Source: a virus. From it: a stretch of DNA of 31,289 nucleotides. A program made the translations under genes and the position numbers. Of this stretch, positions 1 through 8,028 are shown piece after piece. Location: positions 1 through 31,289 of the IMG/VR virus record IMGVR_UViG_3300031857_000883. One strand, 5' to 3'. The notes below the pieces were generated by a model. That model searched no databases. It had not been told where the DNA came from and saw only the letters and a list, made by a program, of their open reading frames with translations. Position 1 is the first letter of the stretch, and each line of letters starts with the position of its first letter.

Positions 1-66
1 CTTTAACAATCGGCAACGCATTTCAGCATTGTCGGCTTATATGAAAAGTTGCTTTTGATAAATGCC

Positions 67-1599
67 TTACCGCACCGGCATGATATTGGACCAGATGCTG
101 TCGCTTCCGCTGGCCATGACTCCGGCATATAGGCTGACCAGGATATAATCGAATGTATCGCTCAGGTGAGTCGCAAACTCCTGTTGAATGTTCTGGCTTT
201 CGCTGCGTTTATCCTTGGTATAATTATCCCGGATTGGTGCATTCATTATGGACATGATCAATGCTCTGCATTGGTTCGCATTAATCATCAATACCGGGTA
301 TCGTGCATCGTTTCTCCTTAGTATGTTGTTGATCAATATATGTCGCATCTCATGACCTGGTAACCGATTGGATGCTTTAATGACTCCCTGCCAGCCATGA
401 TGGCGCAATCGACTTACTGCCTGTTCAAATAATGGCGGCGCACCCAGCCGCCGATTATTACCTGATGCATCGCCATACAGTTCAACTACCTTGATCGGAT
501 GGTGGTGGTATTTGGAACAGAACTGGTCCACCAACCGATCGATCAACATCTCGCCATCTTTATCATTCAGTGGATCCGGCTTAGAAAACAAATTATCGCA
601 TATCCGGAATTCAGTAAACTGAGCCTGGGGAATCTGCTGGCAAATTATCATGCAGGTGAATGTAATGTTGAAATCCAGCGATAACAGCAATGGTTTATCC
701 CGGTGCAAAAACGAATCTCTTTTGATGGTCATCCGGCCACCCGAATCCCAATCGTAATCGTAGGTAATAATGGTGGTATGTTTTTCTTCGCTGAACGATG
801 GGTAATAACCGCCACCTGGTTGGCGATCCATCCGGCCATTAAGTACCTCAACATAATATTCCAGCGGCGATAAACTATTTTTGAGGTTCTCGATATAATC
901 CTCACCAAGAATTGCCAGATTATCCGTGGTTTTCCCAGACATAAAGAAATATTTATCCGGCATCTCCTGAGCCAACTTTTCCCACTTAAAAACCCATTGA
1001 CCCTCCGGAGACCATGGAGCAGATGTAAAATGGCAGATGCTTTGGTGCATAAAATTTATTTTCGGGTCGAATGCACCTGGTCCGATGGTGCGGCCACGGA
1101 CTGATGTAACAAATATTTTATTCCAGACATCCTCTTTAAATAATGCCGATTCATCACCACACAATGCATCGTAACTGCCACCCCTAAATCGGTCTTTTAC
1201 CTCCAGACTTCCCAACTCGATTACATGGCCATTAATAAAGAAATAACAATACTCCGGATTCTTTGGCATTTTATACGGCCGGGCGAAATGACCAGGTGGC
1301 CGTTTCCCAAAAACCCACTGTCCAGTTTTTTTCTTATCATCCCACTCTGTCAATCCGTATTCCTTCCAGGCAGACTCCATTTCCGGACAAGTCTTTGTCA
1401 GCAGCTGGTAATAAGTGGATGAAACTGCCAGCGATTTACCGGTCGGTAAATTTCTGAACAGTCGGTAAACATGATGCCCCATCACATGGGTTTTTCCAAA
1501 TCCACGGCCAGCGATTAATGCCTTGCGTTTCTGCCTGGCATTTAAAAACTCAGCCTGTTTGGGAGTCAGATAAATTATCTGGACTTGTTGTTTCTTCAT
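67..1599 (-). CDS. terL: Terminase large subunit (packaging ATPase/nuclease)
   Basis: This is the motor that pumps phage DNA into the prohead and cuts it. The 510-aa length is normal for the family. A Walker A-type loop GRGFGKT lies at residues 31-37 and a Walker B-like acidic pair (CGDE, D149/E150) follows after a hydrophobic strand. The C-terminal half looks like the RNase H-fold nuclease: LLSLDF with D309, YGDASG with D377, and a late acidic DTFD at 481-484. The ATG at 1599 is fixed by the closeness of Walker A to the N-terminus. The start lies inside the small-terminase gene, a 50-nt overlap that suggests translational coupling. It is the last gene before the left edge. Recognition is by motifs and context, and is strong. 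Confidence 0.93.
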   Translation of the reverse strand: MKKQQVQIIYLTPKQAEFLNARQKRKALIAGRGFGKTHVMGHHVYRLFRNLPTGKSLAVSSTYYQLLTKTCPEMESAWKEYGLTEWDDKKKTGQWVFGKRPPGHFARPYKMPKNPEYCYFFINGHVIELGSLEVKDRFRGGSYDALCGDESALFKEDVWNKIFVTSVRGRTIGPGAFDPKINFMHQSICHFTSAPWSPEGQWVFKWEKLAQEMPDKYFFMSGKTTDNLAILGEDYIENLKNSLSPLEYYVEVLNGRMDRQPGGGYYPSFSEEKHTTIITYDYDWDSGGRMTIKRDSFLHRDKPLLLSLDFNITFTCMIICQQIPQAQFTEFRICDNLFSKPDPLNDKDGEMLIDRLVDQFCSKYHHHPIKVVELYGDASGNNRRLGAPPLFEQAVSRLRHHGWQGVIKASNRLPGHEMRHILINNILRRNDARYPVLMINANQCRALIMSIMNAPIRDNYTKDKRSESQNIQQEFATHLSDTFDYILVSLYAGVMASGSDSIWSNIMPVR

Positions 1600-2101
1600 C
1601 GTTGATTATCTCTGCATCCTCCGATTCAACCGTGATAATTTTATTGGCATTTTCCAAAACAGCCGGATCCGTTATAATTACGAATCCATCTGGCCGCATC
1701 CATTCTGCATTGTTTTCCAGATGCTCCTCTGAATCACCAACCAATCCCAGCAATTCATTTGCATCCTTAATCAGCAATCTGGCCGTGCCATACTCGCCTC
1801 GTTCTTCGCATTTTTTCGCCAGTTTCATCAGCCTTTCATAATTCGCAGCCTTCATACCTTTCTTACTGAATTTGGCCGCATCCCCAAAAATGGCGATTGA
1901 ATCCCGGACAATTCTCAATCCCATCGTGGTTCCGCAATCAAATTCCTTCATCAATTCATGCGCCACTTGCATTGGGGTCCATCCTTCGCATAATAGTGAA
2001 AAACCATGCCTGTATTTCACCAGCATTTCACGCTGTTTGGCTGTGCCAGGTATAATGCCCAATACGATTTGCCGATAACGGTCAATTTTTGCGCCTTCCA
2101 T
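1550..2101 (-). CDS. terS: Probable terminase small subunit
   Basis: The gene lies directly upstream of and overlaps the large terminase, the usual place for the DNA-recognition subunit of the packaging machine. From the ATG at 2101 the product is 183 aa; the frame stays open upstream to a TTG at 2179, but that extension seems less likely. The N-terminal part is helical and basic (REMLVKYRHG, then a segment around VAHELMKEFDCG that could be a helix-turn-helix). A middle helical stretch (YERLMKLAKKCEERGEY) could form the oligomerisation region. The tail is acidic and disordered-looking. There is no sequence motif as firm as in the large subunit, so the call rests mainly on position, length and architecture. 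Confidence 0.68.
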   Translation of the reverse strand: MEGAKIDRYRQIVLGIIPGTAKQREMLVKYRHGFSLLCEGWTPMQVAHELMKEFDCGTTMGLRIVRDSIAIFGDAAKFSKKGMKAANYERLMKLAKKCEERGEYGTARLLIKDANELLGLVGDSEEHLENNAEWMRPDGFVIITDPAVLENANKIITVESEDAEIINDEETTSPDNLSDSQTG

Positions 2102-2124
2102 TGCCCAAATATAATAATTGATTA

Positions 2125-2484
2125 TTAAGGCTTTTGCGACCGGTTGCCGAATGCAACCGGTATGCCTAAATGCTGACAAATGTCAGTGGCCAAGGCAAAT
2201 GATTCAAAAACCGAATCTTCTCGGCTTATTATCATGAATTCATCGATTTCCTGAATGCCAGTGCGCAAAACCCGGTGCAAATCATAATCACCCTCCATCA
2301 TTTTCATATTGATGCACAAAAACGGCTTTTTCCGCCTTTTATCGTATCCTGTGATGTAGAAAAAAAAGATGGCCTCCGATTTATGAATTCCTCTGATACT
2401 CGATGTCCTCAAGTGATCATATAAATCGCCTGGATGCCCGGCAAAATATAAATCCAGCTGTGGCAAATCATGCCGAATCAGCAT
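2125..2484 (-). CDS. Hypothetical protein in the packaging module
   Basis: I do not recognise this protein. From the ATG at 2484 it is about 119 aa with mixed alpha/beta character (hydrophobic strands AIFFFYITGY and PFLCIN) and no obvious catalytic motif or membrane segment. The start is uncertain: in-frame ATGs also occur at 2514 and 2544, and the frame stays open to 2598, but these need 47-77 nt or more of overlap with the upstream gene. The 2484 start leaves a 17-nt overlap. It sits between a lysine-rich hypothetical and the small terminase, so a role in packaging or head assembly is possible but is inference only. Confidence 0.55.
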   Translation of the reverse strand: MLIRHDLPQLDLYFAGHPGDLYDHLRTSSIRGIHKSEAIFFFYITGYDKRRKKPFLCINMKMMEGDYDLHRVLRTGIQEIDEFMIISREDSVFESFALATDICQHLGIPVAFGNRSQKP

Positions 2485-3199
2485 CTTCAACAGATGTCTG
2501 AACGGATAATGCATCACGCTGGTAAATGAGTTCTTTAAGTTCATGGAGTTTTTTTTGATAATCCTCGGCATACCGAAGATTTTCCGGATGCCTTTCAAAT
2601 TTCTGCCGGGCCTTGGTTACATAGGTCTTTTGATTGTTAATTTTCTTTTTGATTTCAGCAATCGAGTTTTTCCGTTGTTCCTGATCCGGTTTTTCATCGT
2701 GCTTAACCGGAAGACTGCCATACTTCCAATAATGCTCAATTTTTGAATCTACTGCTTTAATAAATTCATCCAGTTCCAAAATGCATTTAACTTTTTCCTG
2801 AACCGATTTTGGTATTACGGTCTGGTCCTTAGTATCATCTTGAACCTCTTGGCTTAATTTATTGCGCTCCATGAAAAATTTACGCTTTTGGGTAAATAGT
2901 TTTTGAACCGGATCAGGCAGTGAATTGAAATCAAATTCTGTCTTTTCGATGGGTTTGGTTTCAATTGGTTTTTCTTTGGCAACCTTAATTGGCTCCGCTG
3001 GCTTAATCGGCTGGTAATTAACCTTTAAATAGTTCGATAACTCATAGTTGATTTTATCGAGGTGTTTATGGTTTTGCTTTTTACCAAGGTTCATTACCAG
3101 AACCTTGTTTCTACTCACCTTTTGAAGCAATGACAACCCGGTATAAAAATCCTTATCGCTGGAATCCAGCCATGCCCTAATCTGATCGTTTAATTCCAT
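2468..3199 (-). CDS. Conserved-looking hypothetical, charged and coiled-coil rich
   Basis: The product is 243 aa, strongly charged and helical. The N-terminus (IRAWLDSSDKDFYTGLSLLQK, then NKVLVMNLG) resembles a domain I associate with small proteins upstream of terminases in Bacteroidota phages, with a W-x-Y-x-x-G-x-x-L pattern. A Lys/Pro/Glu-rich linker spans roughly residues 62-90 and the C-terminal half is probably coiled coil. No enzyme motif is visible. Its ATG lies only a few bases after the T-tract of a rho-independent terminator, so expression probably depends on read-through or on termination control. Function is unknown. Confidence 0.7.
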   Translation of the reverse strand: MELNDQIRAWLDSSDKDFYTGLSLLQKVSRNKVLVMNLGKKQNHKHLDKINYELSNYLKVNYQPIKPAEPIKVAKEKPIETKPIEKTEFDFNSLPDPVQKLFTQKRKFFMERNKLSQEVQDDTKDQTVIPKSVQEKVKCILELDEFIKAVDSKIEHYWKYGSLPVKHDEKPDQEQRKNSIAEIKKKINNQKTYVTKARQKFERHPENLRYAEDYQKKLHELKELIYQRDALSVQTSVEDADSA

Positions 3200-3204
3200 G
3201 GCAC

Positions 3205-3228
3205 AAAAAAAAGGGCATTGCTGCCCTT
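3205..3228 (-). terminator. Rho-independent terminator between capsid and terminase genes
   Basis: Read on the minus strand there is a perfect 7-bp stem AAGGGCA / TGCCCTT with a 4-nt loop, followed by an uninterrupted T run. It lies 26 nt after the stop of the 182-aa gene and immediately before the ATG at 3199. It probably reduces terminase-module transcription relative to the capsid genes. Confidence 0.85.
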
Positions 3229-3253
3229 CTTTTTAAGACCGAAAAATTATCGG

Positions 3254-3802
3254 TTAGTCATTCAGACCTACGGTCTGCAAATCATCGACATCGCCATCGT
3301 ATTCGACCATTCCAGTGGCAGACTTGAAATAAAATTCAAGTTCCTGAACATTGGCCACCTCCAAATCGTTTCCAAATTTGCGGTTGTACTTACGCAGAAT
3401 TGCCGGAGTGCTTGGAGTACCAATCAGGAAAATCTGTCCGGTATTCATCACAGCGGCAAGCACACCACGAAATCCCTGGCGAACCTCATTCAGGTATGCA
3501 CGGTTCACAGCTGAGTTACCCTTAACGGCCATCGTTACAATCGTTTCGTAAGCCGGTGATTGAGGAGTTCCGATATCGTTCTCATCAATACCAGCCTTAC
3601 CACCTTCGGAGTTTTTCACGAAATCAAATTCACGCATCACACCGGTTGGCGAAAAAACCAAACCAGATTGAGGAACTTTTTTGCTAGTTCCATCGATTGC
3701 GGCGATACTGGCCACATCTTCAGATTTGATGGCAAAAAGCCGGGCGATACCACCAGCTGCACTCTCGCAGCTGGCGGACATATCAATTAGAGTTACACAC
3801 AT
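3254..3802 (-). CDS. Probable small virion structural protein
   Basis: The product is 182 aa and follows the major capsid gene by 23 nt in the same transcription unit. It begins MCVTLIDMSASCESAAGG and looks rich in beta strands, with a mix of small and aromatic residues (VFSPTGVMREFDFV, GQIFLIGTP). No catalytic motif or membrane segment is visible. Position right after the capsid gene and before a terminator suggests an abundant virion component, for example a head decoration protein or the tail-tube subunit; no other clear tail-tube gene is seen in the window. The exact role is inference. Confidence 0.6.
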   Translation of the reverse strand: MCVTLIDMSASCESAAGGIARLFAIKSEDVASIAAIDGTSKKVPQSGLVFSPTGVMREFDFVKNSEGGKAGIDENDIGTPQSPAYETIVTMAVKGNSAVNRAYLNEVRQGFRGVLAAVMNTGQIFLIGTPSTPAILRKYNRKFGNDLEVANVQELEFYFKSATGMVEYDGDVDDLQTVGLND

Positions 3803-3825
3803 AATCTATGTTCAGTTTAAGGTGA

Positions 3826-4773
3826 TTACTCGTTATCGTTGCACCAGATTACACCACCATCACGGAAGTTTACACCGGCACGGAAATCCATCATCACCTT
3901 GATTGTACGGTTGTACTCCTGAGTGATAATATTAGAGGCTGCACCTTCGATGTCATATCCGAAAACCAGATTCTCCTTTGGAGTGATCAAGATGCGGTCT
4001 GAATCAGGACCAACCATTCCAGGGATTGCCACCAGCTGAGTCTGGGTTCCTTCGATTAACACCTGATTGTAATCACGGTTGTATACTACGGAACCAACAG
4101 ATGCCTGGTAATCGTCCATGTAATTGTCAAAATTAGCCACGCTGAGGAAACAATACATTGGCTTATTGCGATATTGAGGAGCGATTTTTGAGCGAACCAA
4201 TTTAACCTGGTCCAATGCATTGGTTGAACTTATCGCAGTGTAGGTGCTTACATTATCACCGGGGATTTCGCCGGATGTTACAGCAGCCTTAACTAACTGG
4301 AGGATACCATCCATTGTGTCAACGGAGGTGGTTCCGGTATTATCGTAAAGACCATTCCAGATTGCACCCTCAAGATCATCCTGCGCCTGCTTGGCGATGG
4401 CATCCATAATGAACTGTTCAAATGGAATGTCGAATGGAGATGCCGGAGGTGCGCCAGCCAATTGACCCAACCATGAATTGTAAAGGTCAAGAGGAACAAC
4501 TTCCACATCGGCAGATATGCGCCGGGCATTCAGGATTCGTGCGCCGAACTGGAGTGCATCATCGGTTGGATCGAATCCACCACCGGGAGCATATGGTTTC
4601 AAAATTGAACCGGTAACCAATTTTGCCAAAGGTAACTGGTCAATTGCGCCGGTTACTGTGGTGAAATATTGGGCGGTTGATTCACGCAGAATTTTGTTGA
4701 AGATATCAACCTTGTTCTGCCGGGCATAAGCACCAAGGGCGGTGTTTAATGCGGTAATGTTTACTGATGCCAT
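3826..4773 (-). CDS. Major capsid protein (HK97-fold type)
   Basis: The 315-aa product is very likely the coat subunit. It follows the protease-scaffold gene and precedes a small structural gene, the classical order. Typical features are a helical N-terminus (LGAYARQNKVDIFNKILRES), a mid region with DIPFEQFIMDAIAKQAQDDLEGAIWNG resembling the spine helix, a segment with PMYCFLSVANFDNYMDDYQ, and the C-terminal beta-rich part (LVAIPGMVG, ILITPKENLVFGYD, VMMDFRAGVNFRDGGVIW). The start ATG is preceded by an A-rich leader, typical of Bacteroidota translation signals, with no Shine-Dalgarno. Assignment is by architecture and context. Confidence 0.85.
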   Translation of the reverse strand: MASVNITALNTALGAYARQNKVDIFNKILRESTAQYFTTVTGAIDQLPLAKLVTGSILKPYAPGGGFDPTDDALQFGARILNARRISADVEVVPLDLYNSWLGQLAGAPPASPFDIPFEQFIMDAIAKQAQDDLEGAIWNGLYDNTGTTSVDTMDGILQLVKAAVTSGEIPGDNVSTYTAISSTNALDQVKLVRSKIAPQYRNKPMYCFLSVANFDNYMDDYQASVGSVVYNRDYNQVLIEGTQTQLVAIPGMVGPDSDRILITPKENLVFGYDIEGAASNIITQEYNRTIKVMMDFRAGVNFRDGGVIWCNDNE

Positions 4774-4804
4774 TTTTACTTATATGGATTAAATTTTTAA
4801 CTAC

Positions 4805-6199
4805 TTATTTTTTAGTGGACATGATCCTGCGACGCTCGGCCTCCCATGGAGTCAGGTCAGCATCGTTGCCACGAAGATTTGATACATTCACATCTTGGCT
4901 GGCAAATACCCGGGCTGCCAATGGCGCATTGCGCATTGCGTTTACCTGACTGGTCAGGCTCTTTACTGATTCAGTAAGGCTATCCAAAATGTCTTGCTGT
5001 TTTTCAACTACATTAACCAGAGCCTCAATTGAACGGTTGGCCTCTTCCAATTGCGCTGAATTTTCAACAACCACCACATCCTCCATAACCGGAGCAGTTT
5101 CTGGCTCAACAGATTCGCCACCTGGTTCAACAACGGCCGTAATTACACCAGCCTCATCAGTAGTGATCACCCAACCATCATAATCGCCGGTCAGTGTATG
5201 CTCACCAGCTGGTGCAGTTTCTGTGCTGCCAGCAATGAATACCACATCACCCACGGCTGGGTATTCGGCATCGGTCTGAATAGATATGGCCACGCCGTCT
5301 GCGGTAGTGGCATCGATTGATTTTTGAACGGCAAAAACTGCCTCCAGTGCCGACTTGGCCCTCTGTAACAGGCTGCCGGTTTTTTTTTCGGTCTTATTCA
5401 TTTTATAGTTTCGATAATTTTCGTAACGGTTTAAAAAACGCTCAACAATTTCCGGCTGATTGGCCAGAATTTCCCATACTTCCGGATTTGTGTCTAAAAA
5501 TTGAAATGCCCGATCGGATAATAATTCATTGCCTCGGCTATCACGAAATAAATCCGTGGTATTGGCTCCCTGATCGACAAAATCGGTATAATGCCAATCT
5601 ACAACAGTTTCAAAAATTACCCGATCAGTATCCGGCAATTCTGCCATGTATTTTACCTGATGTTCATCTCCGGTCCATATTTCACGATCACCATCGGCAT
5701 TAATGTACCAGTGATCGCCCGGAGTGAATACAATCGACATCATGATGGCCTCGGAGTCTTCGCTGGCCAAATCCAAAATATACTGTCTTAAATTGCCCTT
5801 TCCTGGAGCATTTTCACTTGCTGGGGATAGGTGAATATCTCCGATGGCCTGATTACCACGAAGTCGGATATTTTTGGCACGGCCAGCATAAGTACCCAGC
5901 ACCTGGTCGCACATTCCCGGATGGCCGAATCTTACCTGATGGCCATTTTCGCCATGGGATTTTGCCAGTTTAACTAATTTGGTAATAAATTCCACCGGAG
6001 TTTTGATGGTTACCGGAAGCACTTCCGTTTCCGTTTCAATGTATGATTCGCCAGCTGCACCCCTTGGCTGCATTGCCTGGCACAATACTACATCGTAAAG
6101 AATGCCTTTATCATGGTCAATTTTTGAACCAGTCAGCATCCCGGCAATAGACCTGGTGGCCCAGCCTTTAGAGTTTACCCGAATCAGGCGATTATTCAT
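4805..6199 (-). CDS. Prohead protease with C-terminal scaffold domain
   Basis: From the ATG at 6199 the protein is 464 aa; an upstream TTG at 6214 is less likely. Residues 1-266 look like a head maturation protease: RFGHPG (H93), then LGTYAGRAKNIRLRG, GDIHLS, and a strand with AIMMSIVF (S155), the spacing of His and Ser seen in phage prohead proteases, followed by DFVDQGA and a TDLF motif. Residues 267-464 are acidic and low-complexity, ending in a coiled-coil-like stretch (SAQLEEANRSIEALVNVVEKQQDILDS region), as expected for a scaffold. An in-frame ATG at 5401 (MNKTEKK) could start a separate scaffold. The gene lies 31 nt upstream of the capsid gene. Confidence 0.78.
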   Translation of the reverse strand: MNNRLIRVNSKGWATRSIAGMLTGSKIDHDKGILYDVVLCQAMQPRGAAGESYIETETEVLPVTIKTPVEFITKLVKLAKSHGENGHQVRFGHPGMCDQVLGTYAGRAKNIRLRGNQAIGDIHLSPASENAPGKGNLRQYILDLASEDSEAIMMSIVFTPGDHWYINADGDREIWTGDEHQVKYMAELPDTDRVIFETVVDWHYTDFVDQGANTTDLFRDSRGNELLSDRAFQFLDTNPEVWEILANQPEIVERFLNRYENYRNYKMNKTEKKTGSLLQRAKSALEAVFAVQKSIDATTADGVAISIQTDAEYPAVGDVVFIAGSTETAPAGEHTLTGDYDGWVITTDEAGVITAVVEPGGESVEPETAPVMEDVVVVENSAQLEEANRSIEALVNVVEKQQDILDSLTESVKSLTSQVNAMRNAPLAARVFASQDVNVSNLRGNDADLTPWEAERRRIMSTKK

Positions 6200-6251
6200 G
6201 ATGCAAAAATCCAATCTGAATTCAGGTATTTATTAGGACTTGCGGCAATGA

Positions 6252-6743
6252 TTACGGTGGCGGTGGAGCCGGTGGTTCGTACTTAATTAACGGCCGTAAT
6301 TGGCTGGATGTTAGTTCAACATCATAACCCTGAGCCTCACCCGGAGATTTGCCAGTTATATATTCGTAATTAAGGTAATAAGGCAATGCATTGGATCCAG
6401 TAACATACCATTGAAATCCTTTAAGGAACACAATGAAAAATGGCCGTTCCTTATTTTGAAATAGCCATTCACTTATTTCCTTAGTTATTCGAAAAGTCAG
6501 GCTGTTATCATAATTTACACCTGGATCAGTAAGTCGCATCCGGCTTTTGAAATTACATGATTGATAATCGAAATCAATTTCAATGGCCGTGGCATCTGTA
6601 ATAATGTCTGTGATGGTTTCCGGCTCAAAAATGAATATCTGGCTGGTGTCAGCCGGTATCAAATAAAGTTCATCAATCCCGGCGATTTCTACATCGCACC
6701 CGGAAATGGTGTCCGCACCATCGATTAAATCATCCAAGTTCAT
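6252..6743 (-). CDS. Hypothetical, probable virion-associated protein
   Basis: I do not recognise the family with certainty. The 163-aa product is acidic at the N-terminus (MNLDDLIDGADT), appears beta-rich in the middle (YDNSLTFRITKEI, PFFIVFLKGFQWYVTG) and ends in a proline run (YEPPAPPPP). The segment FQWYVTGSNALPYYLNYEYITGKSPGEAQGYDVELTS resembles small structural proteins of Bacteroidota phages that may form part of the virion. It lies 52 nt upstream of the protease-scaffold gene and overlaps the preceding gene by 14 nt, so it belongs to the head module. Confidence 0.6.
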   Translation of the reverse strand: MNLDDLIDGADTISGCDVEIAGIDELYLIPADTSQIFIFEPETITDIITDATAIEIDFDYQSCNFKSRMRLTDPGVNYDNSLTFRITKEISEWLFQNKERPFFIVFLKGFQWYVTGSNALPYYLNYEYITGKSPGEAQGYDVELTSSQLRPLIKYEPPAPPPP

Positions 6744-7209
6744 ATAACTTCAATTGTACTTGATTCAAATTAACTGGTAATTCCTGATCCGGATTGCGGA
6801 CTTTAGTCGGATTCAGATATTTATCCTTTCGCCGCTGCCAGGTGCGGTATGCTGAATCGAGATCATATTCATCGGGAGTAATTCCATACATCGCCAAAAA
6901 ATCCCGGGCCGCTTCTCTGGCTGGTATGCCCTTATGTACTGCATAAGCCATTACACTGAATAATTTATCCCTGAATTCCTGTGCCAATGTGTTGTGGAGT
7001 GAATACAATGTGTAAAGACTTGCCGCATTCATTTCAACCATAATGAATGAGGTAGAATCATTGCACTTTTCAAAGAATTTGGTGACCTGAGTTTTATCTC
7101 GGATGGTACGCACCACTCGGTTTTTTATCCGCAAAACACCCCGGTTGGAAAGGTCAGGCGCAACATACTTCCGGACATAAGGTTTACAGGGTAATTTATG
7201 CAGCTTCAT
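6730..7209 (-). CDS. Hypothetical basic protein, first gene of head module
   Basis: The product is 159 aa, basic and mainly helical, with no recognised motif. The N-terminus (LPCKPYVRKYVAPDL, then GVLRIKNRVVRTIRDK) is rich in Arg/Lys, and residues about 100-130 (KGIPAREAARDFLAMYGITPDEYDLDSAYRTWQRRK) look like a compact helical domain that could bind DNA. It is the first gene after the 7210-7632 control region and has a good promoter candidate about 110 nt upstream of its ATG. A role in regulating the late head/packaging operon is possible but unproven. Confidence 0.6.
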   Translation of the reverse strand: MKLHKLPCKPYVRKYVAPDLSNRGVLRIKNRVVRTIRDKTQVTKFFEKCNDSTSFIMVEMNAASLYTLYSLHNTLAQEFRDKLFSVMAYAVHKGIPAREAARDFLAMYGITPDEYDLDSAYRTWQRRKDKYLNPTKVRNPDQELPVNLNQVQLKLYELG

Positions 7210-7317
7210 GATCGGTAATTTGATAGGTAAAATGCCATCCGCAAAGATGGACTAAAAAGGACATAAATACTATAATTATCAATTATTTAGGTCGCTTCTA
7301 AGCCGGTCTGGCAAGGA

Positions 7318-7347
7318 CAAAATTATAACGATTTTTGATACCGCAAA
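7318..7347 (-). promoter_or_regulatory. Candidate Bacteroidota-type promoter for head/packaging operon
   Basis: On the minus strand a TTTG box (7347-7344) is followed after 18 nt by TAATTTTG (7325-7318), an exact match to the TAnnTTTG -7 element known for Bacteroidota primary sigma factors. It points into the operon that starts at 7209, leaving a leader of roughly 100 nt. A short hairpin with CCATC / GATGG arms lies in the leader. Confidence 0.6.
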
Positions 7348-7389
7348 TTTGATTTTTTGAAACGCTTTGACGCTCGATGGCCTAAAATC

Positions 7390-7514
7390 GTTCCAACCGT
7401 TCCAACCAACCTTAGCAATGAAACCAAACCAATTCTAAATCAACAAAATAACGGTTGGAATGGCCGGTCCAACTTTTCCAACTTTGTGCAAAATATTGCA
7501 CACTTGGTTGGAAC
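7390..7514. repeat. GTTCCAACC / GGTTGGAAC iteron cluster (left copy)
   Basis: Two perfect tandem 9-bp units GTTCCAACC occupy 7390-7407. GGTTGGAA follows in the opposite orientation at 7453-7460, partial units (GGTCCAAC, TTTTCCAAC) lie at 7466-7482, and a full GGTTGGAAC is at 7506-7514. The same 9-mer is found in tandem in the other gene-free region at 30899-31055. Iterons of this kind usually bind a replication initiator or a regulator; which one applies here is inference. Confidence 0.8.
7485..7502. promoter_or_regulatory. 18-bp dyad operator candidate (copy 1)
   Basis: TGTGCAA-AATA-TTGCACA is a perfect 7-bp inverted repeat with a 4-nt spacer. The same arms with the same spacing occur at 19773-19790, upstream of the small-gene operon that encodes the XRE regulator. 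It is a plausible binding site for a dimeric repressor. Confidence 0.65.
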
Positions 7515-7632
7515 GGTTTTTTACGGCATTTTGGCATTTTTGCCGTTAATCTGTGCATTTAACCCTGGTGATTTAGATAAATTACTGCCCCAATCTAATT
7601 TCTTGAAAATTGTACTTTTCCAAGATTTTACA

Positions 7633-8028
7633 TTAAAACCATTCGGCTAAATTGGATTTTAAAAAGTAATTCTGGTAAATCCATTCTGCCTCCAATTCGG
7701 CCCAGCTGATTGCTTCTTCCTCCTCTTTTTCCAGGTCAAACATCAACCAGGCAATGTGCATGGTTTCATGCATAATTGCCAGTGCATCACGGTAATCACC
7801 AACCATTCTGAATGAATTCAAAAACAAAAATGGAAATCCATTGTCTGGCCTCAAGTTCGCCCAGCCATGAATATAAACTCCCGGTGTTCCTGGTGTCGAT
7901 GGCTCTGGATGCCGGATGCATTCATCCAGGCTTAATCCGTGCATGGCCTCAATCGAAAAAAAATCAAAAATGGATCGGCTGGATTCGCCAATCATCAAAT
8001 CATAATGTTCACGGTGTTCAACTATCAT
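7633..8028 (-). CDS. Putative zinc metallopeptidase-like protein (HETMH)
   Basis: The product is 131 aa. At residues 87-91 it has HETMH, a HExxH zinc-binding signature in a hydrophobic helix (AIMHETMHIAWLMF), and downstream acidic residues in EEAISWAELEAEWIY that could give the third ligand, a gluzincin-like layout. The N-terminal part (YDLMIGESSRSIFDFFSIEAM) is helical. I recall similar small HExxH proteins in Bacteroidota phages, with no established role. Substrate is unknown: head protein processing, an anti-host function or a purely structural zinc site are all possible. Its ATG overlaps the stop of the 41-aa gene by 4 nt, and it is the last gene before the 7210-7632 region. Confidence 0.68.
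   Translation of the reverse strand: MIVEHREHYDLMIGESSRSIFDFFSIEAMHGLSLDECIRHPEPSTPGTPGVYIHGWANLRPDNGFPFLFLNSFRMVGDYRDALAIMHETMHIAWLMFDLEKEEEEAISWAELEAEWIYQNYFLKSNLAEWF

Larger units (their letters stand above)
7210..7632. other. Intergenic control region without a convincing gene
   Basis: This 423-nt gap separates the HExxH gene from the head operon. It contains a Bacteroidota-type promoter (7318-7347), 9-bp GTTCCAACC repeats in both orientations (7390-7514), an 18-bp dyad (7485-7502), a possible weak hairpin (7523-7546) and the 11-mer AAAATTGTACT (7606-7616) that recurs at 31157-31167. A plus-strand frame of 97 codons crosses it but looks spurious. It is best read as a regulatory and possibly replication-related region. 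Confidence 0.7.

Noticed and set aside
1518-1841. 107-codon plus-strand frame opposite the terminase genes
   Set aside because: Antisense shadow with Ser-rich composition.
4293-4529. 78-codon minus-strand frame inside the capsid gene
   Set aside because: Overlaps the major capsid gene on the same strand in another frame, with no start context or motif.
7357-7650. 97-codon plus-strand open frame in the intergenic region
   Set aside because: It is the only sizeable plus-strand frame not covered by a minus-strand gene, but it runs straight through the iterons, dyad and hairpin, shows no recognisable protein features and opposes all other genes.
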